From CAZDRX01 sp964508225 (lineage in GTDB: Bacteria > Patescibacteriota > Gracilibacteria > Peribacterales > Peribacteraceae), in NCBI GenBank assembly GCA_964508225.1, contig CAZDRX010000015.1, positions 1 to 31,575 of the forward strand: DNA of 31,575 bases, written 5' to 3'. A program made the position numbers and the translations under genes. Positions within the stretch are counted from its first letter, which is position 1. The number at the start of each line of letters is the position of its first letter. Positions 23,737-30,947 of the stretch are shown piece by piece. The notes under the pieces were generated by a model, which worked only from the letters and a program-made list of their open reading frames with translations, searched no databases and was not told the origin of the DNA.

Positions 23737-25664
23737 AGCGGTGCCATGTTACCGGAGGCTCTGGGTGCCTGGATCTCCGCCGGCTTCCAGCCCGGAACAA
23801 GCTGCTGAAGGATTCTCTGCGCGGTGTGATTGGTCGGGTCGATTTCGAGCAGGTGCGTGAGAACACGGATCGCCTCCGATGTTCGCTTTCGTGTGCTCAG
23901 GCGATAGCCGTAATCAAGGAGAATATCGGGATTGTCCGGACTCAGTTCGTAGGCGGCCTCGAGGTGCGGAAATGCCTCATCGGTCTTCCTCTGCAGCTCA
24001 AGCGTCTGAAAGAGATTCATCCGGCCCTCCATGAAATTCGGATTCCATTTCACCGCGGCCTGAAGGAGCTTCTCGGCTTCAGGAAGTTCGCGGCGGTCGA
24101 GCAGAATCGCACCAAGGTTGTTGTAGGCCGAGACGTAACTCGTATCGAGGGCGATGGCCTTGTAGTAACCGGCGATAGCCTCGTCGGTGCGGCCGCGATC
24201 CTCGTCCAGTGATGCAAGGTAGAAGTACGGCTCGGGGTTCTGCGGATCGGCAGTCATGGCTTCTTTGAAAAATTGCTCTGCTTCCGCGGGCTTCCCCTCG
24301 CGGAGACTGACCGATCCGAGCCCGAGCAGCAAAGCGGTATGCCGCGAGTACGGGAGTCCTTCCTCGAGGATTGCTCTCTCGTCCGCCATTCTTCCGCTCT
24401 CACGGAACCAGACTGAAAGGCTTACACGGGCGGTCACGGATTCCGGAAAAAACTGCAGCGCGTGCGAGAACACGGTTTCGTCGTTCCTCCACGTCTTTGC
24501 CTGCTCCCGCGACAGGACGACCGCCGTGAAAATGGTGGCTACACCAAGAACGGCGAGCCCTTGCGGAAGCCATTTCCCCCTCTTCTCAGCCTCCGTGACC
24601 CCCTTGGCGATCAGGAGCAGTATCCACGCCATCGCGACGTACGCGTAGCGGTCGACGGCGAAGAACATTTCGGTTCCCTTGTGGAAGTTGAAGTACGACG
24701 GTGCGAGCGTGATGATGAACAGGAGTCCTGTCACCGCAGGCCAGATCGTCACGCGCAGTGCGATGATGACGGCGACGAGGAGAATGAGAATGATGGCGGC
24801 CGGAATCGCAAAGTCCGGCGACAGCATCGTGATCGTCTTCTGATACGGGTAGAGCGTGGTGAGATTCACGGGCCAGAGGATTTTCTCGAGGTAGAACACC
24901 GTGCTCTTGCCAGCCATGAGCACCGTCTCAAGGACAGTGCTTGAGCCGATGACACGGAGCTTTCCCGTGAGTGCGATCACCGCGGTGGCGAGTGCGATTG
25001 CGAGGAAAGGCACCATGGCTCTTGCACTCTTCTTCCAGGAGAACGCCTGCCGGTCGCGCAGCAGATCGAGGAGCGGCAGCAGCAGCGGCAGTGTGAAGAC
25101 GGACGCCTTCGAAAGCGATGCGAGTGCATAGAGAACGATGCTCCAGCTTCTGCTCTTGCGGCTGCCCGTCTCCCGCGAGGAGAGATATGTGACGATGGAG
25201 CTGAAGAGGAACAGCGTCGAGAGCGTGTCCTTTCTTGCCGCGATCCATACCGCGGCTTCCGTGTTCAGAGGATGCACGGCGTAGAGAAGGCCGAAGAAGA
25301 GTGCGAGCTTCTCCCTGCGCAGAATGAGAAGGACGATGCAGCCGAAGAGGAATGCATTGAGTCCATGCAGGACGAAGTTGGTGATGTGGTACATCACGGG
25401 ATCCAGCCCTGCGAAAAGGTAGTTGAGCTGGTAGGAGACAAACGTCAGCGGAATGTAGAGCTCCGGATCATAGCTCGTGAAAGCAGCCACGATGTGCCTG
25501 AGAGTCGGTCCGTGCGACGTGAGGTTGTTCACGACGAGGTACGGATCATCGAACATGAGGAAGCCATACGTCACCGAGGCGCCGAACGCGAGCAGTGTTG
25601 CACCGACACACAGGAGTGCGGCTAGGATGAACATCCGGCGCGAAGGCAGTGTAGAAGAACTCAT
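23733..25664 (-). CDS. TMTC-like GT-C membrane protein with C-terminal TPR repeats
   Basis: 643 residues. The N-terminal two thirds hold about ten membrane helices; FDDPYLVVNN near residue 38 in the first loop carries the DD catalytic-type motif of GT-C transferases. YAVHPLNTEAAVWIAARKDT is the signature block of TMTC/O-mannosyltransferase-like proteins. From about residue 440 to 625 there are five or so TPR units (AEAEQFFKEAMTADPQNPEP; DEAIAGYYKAIALDTSYVSA; EAEKLLQAAVKWNPN). By analogy it may glycosylate secreted proteins with a lipid-linked sugar; the substrate is unknown. TGA-TAGCCT, 8 nt before the ATG, is a possible leaderless promoter. Its stop overlaps that of the convergent PH-domain gene. 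Confidence 0.85.
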   Translation of the reverse strand: MSSSTLPSRRMFILAALLCVGATLLAFGASVTYGFLMFDDPYLVVNNLTSHGPTLRHIVAAFTSYDPELYIPLTFVSYQLNYLFAGLDPVMYHITNFVLHGLNAFLFGCIVLLILRREKLALFFGLLYAVHPLNTEAAVWIAARKDTLSTLFLFSSIVTYLSSRETGSRKSRSWSIVLYALASLSKASVFTLPLLLPLLDLLRDRQAFSWKKSARAMVPFLAIALATAVIALTGKLRVIGSSTVLETVLMAGKSTVFYLEKILWPVNLTTLYPYQKTITMLSPDFAIPAAIILILLVAVIIALRVTIWPAVTGLLFIITLAPSYFNFHKGTEMFFAVDRYAYVAMAWILLLIAKGVTEAEKRGKWLPQGLAVLGVATIFTAVVLSREQAKTWRNDETVFSHALQFFPESVTARVSLSVWFRESGRMADERAILEEGLPYSRHTALLLGLGSVSLREGKPAEAEQFFKEAMTADPQNPEPYFYLASLDEDRGRTDEAIAGYYKAIALDTSYVSAYNNLGAILLDRRELPEAEKLLQAAVKWNPNFMEGRMNLFQTLELQRKTDEAFPHLEAAYELSPDNPDILLDYGYRLSTRKRTSEAIRVLTHLLEIDPTNHTAQRILQQLVPGWKPAEIQAPRASGNMAPL

Positions 25665-25678
25665 GGAGCTTCAGGCTA

Positions 25679-26698
25679 TCACTCCCCTACTTCCACGGAC
25701 AGCGGGCTTTGCCCGAGGCGTTCATGGAAGAAGTCTGCTGTCGTCTGCATGAAATTCTGCCACCGGAATGAGAATTCGTGTCCCTCTCCCTCGTATTCAA
25801 CGTACGTGACGCTTTTCCCCTGCTCCTTCAGCTTCGCGGCGAGGGAATCCGACCATGCCTCCGGCACGTCCTTGTCCGCGCTTCCCTGGAACAGCAGGAC
25901 AGGCGCGGTGATATCCGCAAGGAACAATGACGGCGAGAGCGCACTCCACCACGGAGATCCTGCTTCCGGCAGTCCGTACTTCTCCACGGTGCGGTCCCCC
26001 TCCTCACGCTTCGCTCTCCACCGGAGGAAGTTCTCCCGCACGTCCCCGTGCACGGGCGCGTAGAGCACCGCGGCATCCACGAGGTCCGGCCGCGCCGTGA
26101 GAATCGCGAGCGTGACGCCGCCGCCAAGCGAGTGACCGAGCATGCCGACCTTCGATGTGTCCACCTCCGGAATGCTCGCTTCGCGCACGGCCAGAACCGC
26201 GTTCGCGCTGTCCATCGCGTACTCGAGATTCCCGTCATACACCTTCTCCGTCATCGGGCTTGGATCGGAACCGGCATGGCCTCGGTAGTCCGTGTGAAAG
26301 ACCGCGAAGCCCTTACGCACCATGTAGTCTTCTTCCCGCTTCAGTCCTCTCCCCTGTGTGTAGACCGAGGGGTCGATGTATCCGTGATTGAAGACAAGGA
26401 GCGGAAACGGACCGTCGCCGGACGGAATGAGGAAGACGCCGGTGATCTTCAGTCCATTGCTCAAGTAGTCCACCGCATGCTTCGTGTAGGCGGGATTCCT
26501 TTCCAGTACTTTCTCGAATCGCAGCGAGGTGCCCGAAAGGGTCATCTTCCTGAAATGCGGGATGCTGAGTTCGTGCGGGAGACTTTCGAGAGACGCAGGA
26601 GAGACGACATCGGGAAGTACCGAAGGAGTGGGGACTCGTACGGCAGAGCTGCAGCCTGAGAGCAGGATGAGGAAAGCGAATACGATGAAATGCGTCAT
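25679..26698 (-). CDS. Alpha/beta-hydrolase lipoprotein (prolyl-oligopeptidase/esterase-like)
   Basis: 339 residues. The signal peptide MTHFIVFAFLILLSGC has a lipobox with Cys16, so the enzyme is anchored outside the cell membrane. The catalytic triad is visible: Ser190 in GMLGHSLGGG, Asp277 (or Asp275) in GSADKDVPE, His307 in GEGHEF. FNHGY supplies the oxyanion region, and TDYRGHAGSD is typical of dipeptidyl-peptidase/esterase-like hydrolases. It could be a peptidase or an acyl esterase. It lies 14 nt upstream of the TMTC-like gene on the same strand. TAGAAT, 6 nt before the ATG, predicts a leaderless mRNA. Confidence 0.88.
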   Translation of the reverse strand: MTHFIVFAFLILLSGCSSAVRVPTPSVLPDVVSPASLESLPHELSIPHFRKMTLSGTSLRFEKVLERNPAYTKHAVDYLSNGLKITGVFLIPSGDGPFPLLVFNHGYIDPSVYTQGRGLKREEDYMVRKGFAVFHTDYRGHAGSDPSPMTEKVYDGNLEYAMDSANAVLAVREASIPEVDTSKVGMLGHSLGGGVTLAILTARPDLVDAAVLYAPVHGDVRENFLRWRAKREEGDRTVEKYGLPEAGSPWWSALSPSLFLADITAPVLLFQGSADKDVPEAWSDSLAAKLKEQGKSVTYVEYEGEGHEFSFRWQNFMQTTADFFHERLGQSPLSVEVGE

Positions 26699-26737
26699 GC
26701 AATCATTCTACCCTCATGCATCGGTTTCCAAGGATCA

Positions 26738-27709
26738 CTAAATGCGAGACTGCCCCAGCTGGTTGATGATGCGGAAGGTCTCCTTGTCCTTCGCAGAAAC
26801 TGAGATGCCGATGGTTTCCGCCACCTGCCGCACAATCAATCGCGATTTCATGAAGGCAACGGCTTCCAGTCCATCGACAAAGTCGCCGCGCGTCATCCGT
26901 TTCACTTTTTCGACAACGGCCATGTAGGTCCCGTTGGTCACGAACATTTCCTTCAGTTGCGGTCTGGCGGGGCACGAAAACGTCATGCTCTCAATGCGCA
27001 TCGTCGGCAAATCCGGAATGACGAAATCAAATGCACCCATGTCTTCCAGTGACTGAAATGCCCGAGTCACGAGCTCCTGGTCGATGTGTTCAATGGTTCG
27101 TTCATCGTGCTTCTCTCCCATGGCAAGAGAAAGACCCATCAGTGTCGCGCGAAGAAAGTTCGTGGCGTCGCTCCAGTGGATCTGAAAGCGTTCCAGTGAG
27201 GCAGCCCGCTCGGGGCTGGTTACGGCAATGCGGGACCGCAATTCCGTGAAGTACTGCTCGAGATACCTTTGGAAGAGCAAGAGGGATAATGGTATTTCAG
27301 GTCTCTCCATCGCCATGTTGATGCAGGCGAGCACTTCAGCGTGCGTATATTTCTCAGGCGATGCCTTCCTGTCCAGGACACCGGGAGCCGTCCACGTATT
27401 GTACGGTCCTTCTTCATCCGCCCATCCCGAAACAAGCGTGACGGGAATGCCCTGATGAAAAATGAATGGCATGCTTTTCTGCACGCATTCTTCACGGACA
27501 TAGGCGTCGACGGCTTCCCCTGGCATGAGGAGGCTGGTCATTGCAGAAAAAGATCGCATCGCCTGAGCAATGTCCCCTTTGACGATGCCTTGTCTCTGGA
27601 CATAGCTCTCGATCAGGCTTTCGGACGTTGTCGTCAGTCGCCCGTGGGGCAGTTCCTCTGAGCAAGCCCTCTCTGCTACCTCATCCAGTGTTTTCGGCGA
27701 ATTTGACAT
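26738..27709 (-). CDS. Hypothetical protein, 323 residues
   Basis: No family recognised. It is soluble and mostly helical, with no signal peptide or membrane segment. Visible blocks are MPGEAVDAYVREECVQKSMP, a Trp-rich stretch VSGWADEEGPYNTWTAP, and a C-terminal segment (AVAFMKSRLIVRQVAETIGI) that could be a small helical DNA-binding-like fold, but I cannot support that. Base composition is slightly AT-richer than in its neighbours. TAGTAT, 6 nt before the ATG, predicts a leaderless mRNA, and the inverted repeat CATAGT-N5-ACTATG (27707-27723) covers both the start codon and the -10 box. It stands with another orphan gene next to tRNA-Gln. Confidence 0.7.
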   Translation of the reverse strand: MSNSPKTLDEVAERACSEELPHGRLTTTSESLIESYVQRQGIVKGDIAQAMRSFSAMTSLLMPGEAVDAYVREECVQKSMPFIFHQGIPVTLVSGWADEEGPYNTWTAPGVLDRKASPEKYTHAEVLACINMAMERPEIPLSLLLFQRYLEQYFTELRSRIAVTSPERAASLERFQIHWSDATNFLRATLMGLSLAMGEKHDERTIEHIDQELVTRAFQSLEDMGAFDFVIPDLPTMRIESMTFSCPARPQLKEMFVTNGTYMAVVEKVKRMTRGDFVDGLEAVAFMKSRLIVRQVAETIGISVSAKDKETFRIINQLGQSRI

Positions 27710-27723
27710 AGTCGCATACTATG
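27707..27723. promoter_or_regulatory. Inverted repeat over the start and -10 of the 323-residue orphan gene
   Basis: CATAGT-N5-ACTATG spans the start codon and the TAGTAT box (27716-27721). A protein bound here would block both transcription and, on a leaderless mRNA, the start site. Confidence 0.4.
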
Positions 27724-27774
27724 TCAGAAGCGACTGCATTTCGCAATCCTACGCGCCGGATTTTCTCCATGCTT

Positions 27775-28269
27775 CTATGCACCTGACGGTTCATCAAATT
27801 GTCGCGTCGTGAATTTTGCGCCGATTTCCTTTGCTGCAATCTGCGTCAGTTTATGGAGCTGCTGCTCCAGACTGCGCTTCCCCGTGAAATCAGCGATTTC
27901 AAATTCATCATTGAAGACCACGCCGCTGACGGCATTCCACACTTCCTCCGCTGCGGCCCCCGAAATGTTGCGGAGCGCACTATTCACTTCTTCATCCAGA
28001 CTTGGATCACCCTTCCATGCGCTCAATTCGGGGGCTGCCAGGATTTCCTCCGGGCGCAGCTTCTTCCACCAATCCGGATTCTTCTGATCCGATAAAGCGG
28101 AGAGCAACGTTTCTCGTATGGCTTTCTGCAATGCAACAGGAGGCTCGATACCTCTTTCGCGCATACTCGCAATTTCGTGGTTTCTCGTCACGACATCCTC
28201 GGTGGCTTTTTGCGGTTCAATCGTGACACCTCGCTGAAAGAGTGACTCAAATACTGTGGATATTTGCAT
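27775..28269 (-). CDS. Hypothetical protein, 164 residues
   Basis: No family recognised. Soluble, acidic and helical, with no membrane segment. Visible stretches are PPVALQKAIRETLLSALSDQ, the Trp pair DWWKKLRPEEIL, and a conserved-looking helical end (SLEQQLHKLTQIAAKEIGAK). The ATG at 28269 is chosen over an in-frame ATG at 28335 because the longer form would read through part of the tRNA gene, and TTGCTA-N16-TATAAT ends 7 nt before 28269. The predicted mRNA is leaderless. It sits directly downstream of tRNA-Gln on the same strand. Confidence 0.7.
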   Translation of the reverse strand: MQISTVFESLFQRGVTIEPQKATEDVVTRNHEIASMRERGIEPPVALQKAIRETLLSALSDQKNPDWWKKLRPEEILAAPELSAWKGDPSLDEEVNSALRNISGAAAEEVWNAVSGVVFNDEFEIADFTGKRSLEQQLHKLTQIAAKEIGAKFTTRQFDEPSGA

Positions 28270-28276
28270 AAAAGAT

Positions 28277-28304
28277 ATTATACACCAATCTGCTGTATTA
28301 GCAA
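28277..28304 (-). promoter_or_regulatory. Leaderless promoter of the 164-residue orphan gene (TTGCTA-N16-TATAAT)
   Basis: TTGCTA at 28299-28304 and a perfect TATAAT at 28277-28282 preceded by TG, ending 7 nt before the ATG at 28269. It lies between the tRNA 3' end and the gene. Confidence 0.7.
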
Positions 28305-28308
28305 TTTG

Positions 28309-28383
28309 TGGCTGGGGAGCATGGATTCGAACCATGGAATGGAGGCTTCAAAGGCCCCTGCCTTACCGCTTGGCTACTCCCCA
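28309..28383 (-). tRNA. tRNA-Gln (anticodon UUG), CCA encoded
   Basis: A 75-nt cloverleaf on the minus strand. Acceptor arms TGGGGAG/CTCCCCA, D-arm GCCAAGCGGTAAGGC, anticodon stem-loop GGGGC-CTTTGAA-GCCTC with anticodon TTG, T-arm CATGG-TTCGAAT-CCATG, discriminator G and an encoded CCA. It closely resembles E. coli tRNA-Gln, including the U1-A72 pair. A TAGAAT box preceded by TG lies just upstream (28398-28403). Confidence 0.97.
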
Positions 28384-28397
28384 AAAGACCGTAGACG

Positions 28398-28403
28398 ATT
28401 CTA
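28398..28403 (-). promoter_or_regulatory. Putative -10 of tRNA-Gln (TAGAAT)
   Basis: TAGAAT with TG directly upstream on the minus strand, 14 nt before the mature tRNA 5' end. The remaining gap to pth (28404-28518) contains a T6 run after the pth stop but no clear stem. Confidence 0.45.
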
Positions 28404-28518
28404 CAGGAATTCTATTGAAACGATCTGCAGAATCAGAAGACGATGACCCCTTGTCGTTGGAGTTTCTCCGTAGCGTTCCCTGAAAAAAGATTCGGCATAT
28501 CAAGTTAGTATAGCGGAT

Positions 28519-29097
28519 TTACCTTTCGGTGTCGAGCTTCGCTTGCTTCGGTGTCCCCACTTTCATCACTTCCCGCACCGATCCGATCACTGCTTTGAAT
28601 GAGGGTTGCATGGCCTTCAGATCGTCATCAGAAAGGCGTGAGAGCACCCACGCGGCGAGATCCATCTGCTCCGATTTGGGTCCAAGACCGATGCGGTAGC
28701 GCGGAAAGGCTTCTCCCAATGTATCGACGATGCTCTTCAGGCCGTTGTGCGTTCCGGGGCCTCCATTCATCCTGAAGCGGTGTGTGCCTGCGGGAATGTC
28801 GATGTCGTCGCAGAGCACGAGCAGCTGCTTCGAGGGATCGAGCTTGTAGAAGTCGACGAGCTTGCGGATGCATTCGCCGGAACGGTTCATGAAGGTGGTC
28901 GGCTTTACGAGGAGGACGGGTGTGCCATCGATCTCGCCTTCCGCCGCCGTGCAGAGAAATTTCTGGTGATCCGCGTACTTTCCCGCTTTCACGTCTTTCG
29001 CGATCGCGTCGAGTGCGAGCCAGCCCAGATTGTGTCTGGTTTGTTCATACTGCTTGCCGGGATTCCCGAGGCCGACGATGAGGAATGCGGGTTTCAT
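28519..29097 (-). CDS. pth: Peptidyl-tRNA hydrolase
   Basis: Releases tRNA from peptidyl-tRNA dropped by stalled ribosomes. The 192-residue protein has the family signature IVGLGNPGKQYEQTRHNLGW with catalytic His22, FMNRSG with Asn71, CDDIDIP with Asp97, and NGGPGTHNGLKS with Asn118. The usual GGHNGL is GTHNGL here. A perfect TATAAT at 29105-29110 ends 7 nt before the ATG, inside the tail of the upstream gene, so pth is predicted to have its own leaderless transcript. Confidence 0.96.
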   Translation of the reverse strand: MKPAFLIVGLGNPGKQYEQTRHNLGWLALDAIAKDVKAGKYADHQKFLCTAAEGEIDGTPVLLVKPTTFMNRSGECIRKLVDFYKLDPSKQLLVLCDDIDIPAGTHRFRMNGGPGTHNGLKSIVDTLGEAFPRYRIGLGPKSEQMDLAAWVLSRLSDDDLKAMQPSFKAVIGSVREVMKVGTPKQAKLDTER

Positions 29098-29104
29098 AGG
29101 AAGG

Positions 29105-29110
29105 ATTATA
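29105..29110 (-). promoter_or_regulatory. -10 of pth (TATAAT), leaderless type
   Basis: A perfect TATAAT on the minus strand overlapping the stop codon of the upstream gene and ending 7 nt before the pth ATG. No good -35 is visible. Confidence 0.6.
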
Positions 29111-29507
29111 GCCGTGCACCGAGATCGGTGAGAGCTTTGTGGAATGCGGTCACGGCCTCATCCACTTCGCGGTCGGCGGGCTTCGCATTCAGCTCATGCA
29201 CGAGCCGGTTCCGGAGCCGGTGTGCCGCCCAGAGCGCATTCAGGTTCGTGAACCGCGGGCCGGCGGCCTTCAGCTTGTCGCCGAGCGTTCCGGAATATCC
29301 GAGGAGCCGGAGCGCCTCATCGAGAATTTTGTCCGCCTCGACGATTCTGAGTACCGGATTCTGGTGCGTCTTCACCTGCTGCCACGCGGCTTCCACCGCG
29401 ATGCGCGCTCCGGCGCGCAGCATCCGTCGCATGAGCGCAAATACCATGACGTACGTCACGATCACGGCAACGATCAGGAGTGCGACGATGACGAGGAGAA
29501 TCTTCAT
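29106..29507 (-). CDS. Membrane-anchored HEPN-like protein
   Basis: 133 residues from the ATG at 29507, which overlaps the TGA of the preceding gene (ATGA). An N-terminal membrane helix (MKILLVIVALLIVAVIVTYV, to about residue 26) is followed by a helical cytoplasmic domain: VEADKILDEALRLLGYSG, GDKLKAAGPRF, then LWAAHRLRNRLVHE. The last block has R-x4-H (Arg99, His104), the pattern of HEPN domains, which are often RNases or nucleotide-binding folds. Similar proteins are, to my memory, widespread and unnamed in CPR genomes. Coupled to a PH-domain membrane protein. The HEPN assignment is by motif and helix layout only. Confidence 0.72.
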   Translation of the reverse strand: MKILLVIVALLIVAVIVTYVMVFALMRRMLRAGARIAVEAAWQQVKTHQNPVLRIVEADKILDEALRLLGYSGTLGDKLKAAGPRFTNLNALWAAHRLRNRLVHELNAKPADREVDEAVTAFHKALTDLGARL

Positions 29508-30124
29508 TGCTTCACCGGAGGTTTCCTCACCACCTTCTTCGCCTGCTCTTCGGCGTTCTGCTTCTGCAGGCTGGAAGCCACGAACTCTGCGAGGATATTC
29601 TGGACGGTCTTCGCGTCCTTCAGGTTCTTCTTGTGCACGTAGGCTTCCATCGCCTCCAGAATCACGGTCTCGACGGCGCGCGGCGCGCGGACGTATGGCA
29701 TGGAGATCGTACCGCCTGTGGAGATCTTCTCGAGGGACATCGAACCGTACCCGAGCAGTGTGCCGAGAATTCCCTTCACTTCGTACTCGATGCCCTGAAT
29801 GTCGCTGTAGAGCACACGCGCCGATTTGCGATGGAACCAGCCGTGCCATTCGAGATCGATGATTCCCTTATTCGTCACGACCCACGCATCGAGGTAGTAG
29901 TCGAAGAAATTGCGGATCCACCACACACCGACACCGGTCGCCGCAAGGGAAATGCCGTACACCACCATCTTCGTATGCACGAAGTAGAGCACGCTCCAGA
30001 CCGCGATGAACACAAGGCTTGGAGCCCAGAGGGACTTGATGCCCAGAAGCCAGTGCTTGTGCACGACCCGGAGGATCTTCTCCTCGTCGTCGAGATGCTG
30101 GTCGAAGAAAAACCGTTGTAACAC
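29504..30124 (-). CDS. Bacterial PH-domain membrane protein (YdbS/YdbT-like)
   Basis: 206 residues from a GTG at 30124. Two membrane helices (about 30-47 and 52-70, starting SLWAPSLVFIAVWSVLYFVH) are followed by a PH-like domain, AWVVTNKGIIDLEWHGWFHR, then YSDIQGIEYEVKGILGTLLG and YGSMSLE, closely paralleling the smaller protein at 23257-23736. A Lys/Gln-rich cytoplasmic tail follows. TACACT, 7 nt before the GTG, predicts a leaderless mRNA beginning with a GTG codon. It overlaps the HEPN-like gene by 4 nt. Confidence 0.8.
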   Translation of the reverse strand: MLQRFFFDQHLDDEEKILRVVHKHWLLGIKSLWAPSLVFIAVWSVLYFVHTKMVVYGISLAATGVGVWWIRNFFDYYLDAWVVTNKGIIDLEWHGWFHRKSARVLYSDIQGIEYEVKGILGTLLGYGSMSLEKISTGGTISMPYVRAPRAVETVILEAMEAYVHKKNLKDAKTVQNILAEFVASSLQKQNAEEQAKKVVRKPPVKQ

Positions 30125-30131
30125 GCTCGTG

Positions 30132-30137
30132 AGTGTA
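30132..30137 (-). promoter_or_regulatory. -10 of the PH/HEPN-like unit (TACACT), leaderless type
   Basis: TACACT preceded by ATG on the minus strand, 7 nt before the GTG at 30124 and facing away from the lepB promoter about 60 bp to its right. Confidence 0.45.
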
Positions 30138-30196
30138 CATCGCGGAACTCCTCATGTGGAGCGAAGAGGGGCAGGATTCTTTTCGCCCCGCATTTC

Positions 30197-30205
30197 TGCT
30201 ATACT
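30197..30205 (+). promoter_or_regulatory. Extended -10 of lepB (TGC-TATACT), leaderless type
   Basis: TGCTATACT ends 7 nt before the lepB ATG, so transcription should begin at or next to the A of the start codon. Confidence 0.65.
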
Positions 30206-30212
30206 GTTCCCG

Positions 30213-30851
30213 ATGAGTACAAAACTGACCCGCAGGAGCATTCTGTTCCACGTCTTCGACGTTGCCCTCAACATCGTCATCATCGTGGCGATCGTGGGCA
30301 TCATCCGCACGTTTGTCGTCTCCCCCTTCCAGATCGAGGGCAGTTCCATGGTGCAGACGCTTGAAGATAAGGAGTACATCGTCATCAACAAATTCCGTTA
30401 TCTGTTCCACTCTCCCGATCGCGGCGACATCGTCGTCTTCCGGCCACCCACGGACGTGAGCAAGTACTACGTGAAGCGCGTGATCGGCCTGCCGGGTGAC
30501 ACCGTCGTCATCCGTGATGGACGCGTCTTCGTCCGTGCCGAGGGCAAAAAGGACATCGAGCTCGAGGAGCCGTATCTGAGCGACAGCAACCGCGGAGCCA
30601 CGTACCGTTTCAACAGCAACGGCGGCGTAGCCGGCTCGGACACATCGGAAGAGGATTTCGTCGTTCCGGCGGGTCACTATTTCCTCCTCGGCGACAACCG
30701 CAAAGGAAGTCTGGACTCACGGACATTCCCCTACCTCGGCACCCACCAGTCCGCCTTCGTTCCTGAGAACAACATTAAGGGGAGTGTCTGGTTTGTCGCC
30801 CTGCCGATCACGAAGATCCACGCATTCGAGCCTCCGAAGTACGCTCTGTAG
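30213..30851 (+). CDS. lepB: Signal peptidase I
   Basis: Cleaves signal peptides of exported proteins at the outer face of the cell membrane. 212 residues with one N-terminal membrane helix (about 13-33, HVFDVALNIVIIVAIVGIIR). Catalytic Ser45 lies in IEGSSMVQTL and the general-base Lys88 in YYVKRVIGLPGD; GDNRKGSLDSRTFP is the third family box. The usual Pro after the active site (SMxPTL) is Gln here. The family fits the many secreted proteins in the window; lipoproteins would need a separate LspA, not present here. The mRNA is predicted to be leaderless. Confidence 0.96.
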   Translation: MSTKLTRRSILFHVFDVALNIVIIVAIVGIIRTFVVSPFQIEGSSMVQTLEDKEYIVINKFRYLFHSPDRGDIVVFRPPTDVSKYYVKRVIGLPGDTVVIRDGRVFVRAEGKKDIELEEPYLSDSNRGATYRFNSNGGVAGSDTSEEDFVVPAGHYFLLGDNRKGSLDSRTFPYLGTHQSAFVPENNIKGSVWFVALPITKIHAFEPPKYAL

Positions 30852-30910
30852 GACAATCCCGCCCACTAGGAACAATGCCGGTGATACTTGCTGTATATTC
30901 ATAAATATTG

Positions 30911-30929
30911 TATAATACGATAAGCTTAT
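30911..30929 (+). promoter_or_regulatory. Promoter -10 (TATAAT) and palindrome before the Met-rich gene
   Basis: A perfect TATAAT at 30911-30916, with the weak -35 TTGCTG 17 nt upstream. The palindrome ATAAGCTTAT at 30920-30929 covers the predicted start of transcription and could be an operator. The leader to the ATG at 30948 is about 25 nt, A/C-rich. Confidence 0.6.
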
Positions 30930-30947
30930 TCACTCCAAACAAACACT

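Noticed and set aside
26730..26770. Possible attachment-site copy of the tRNA-Gln 3' end (GCTGGGG) near the far end of the orphan genes
   Set aside because: Only about seven bases match, which is expected by chance; no integrase is present.
29508..29849. Long 5' extension of the HEPN-like gene (247 codons in total)
   Set aside because: The added part overlaps the PH-domain gene in another frame and is Arg-rich noise; the ATG at 29507 with an ATGA overlap and a membrane helix is the better start.
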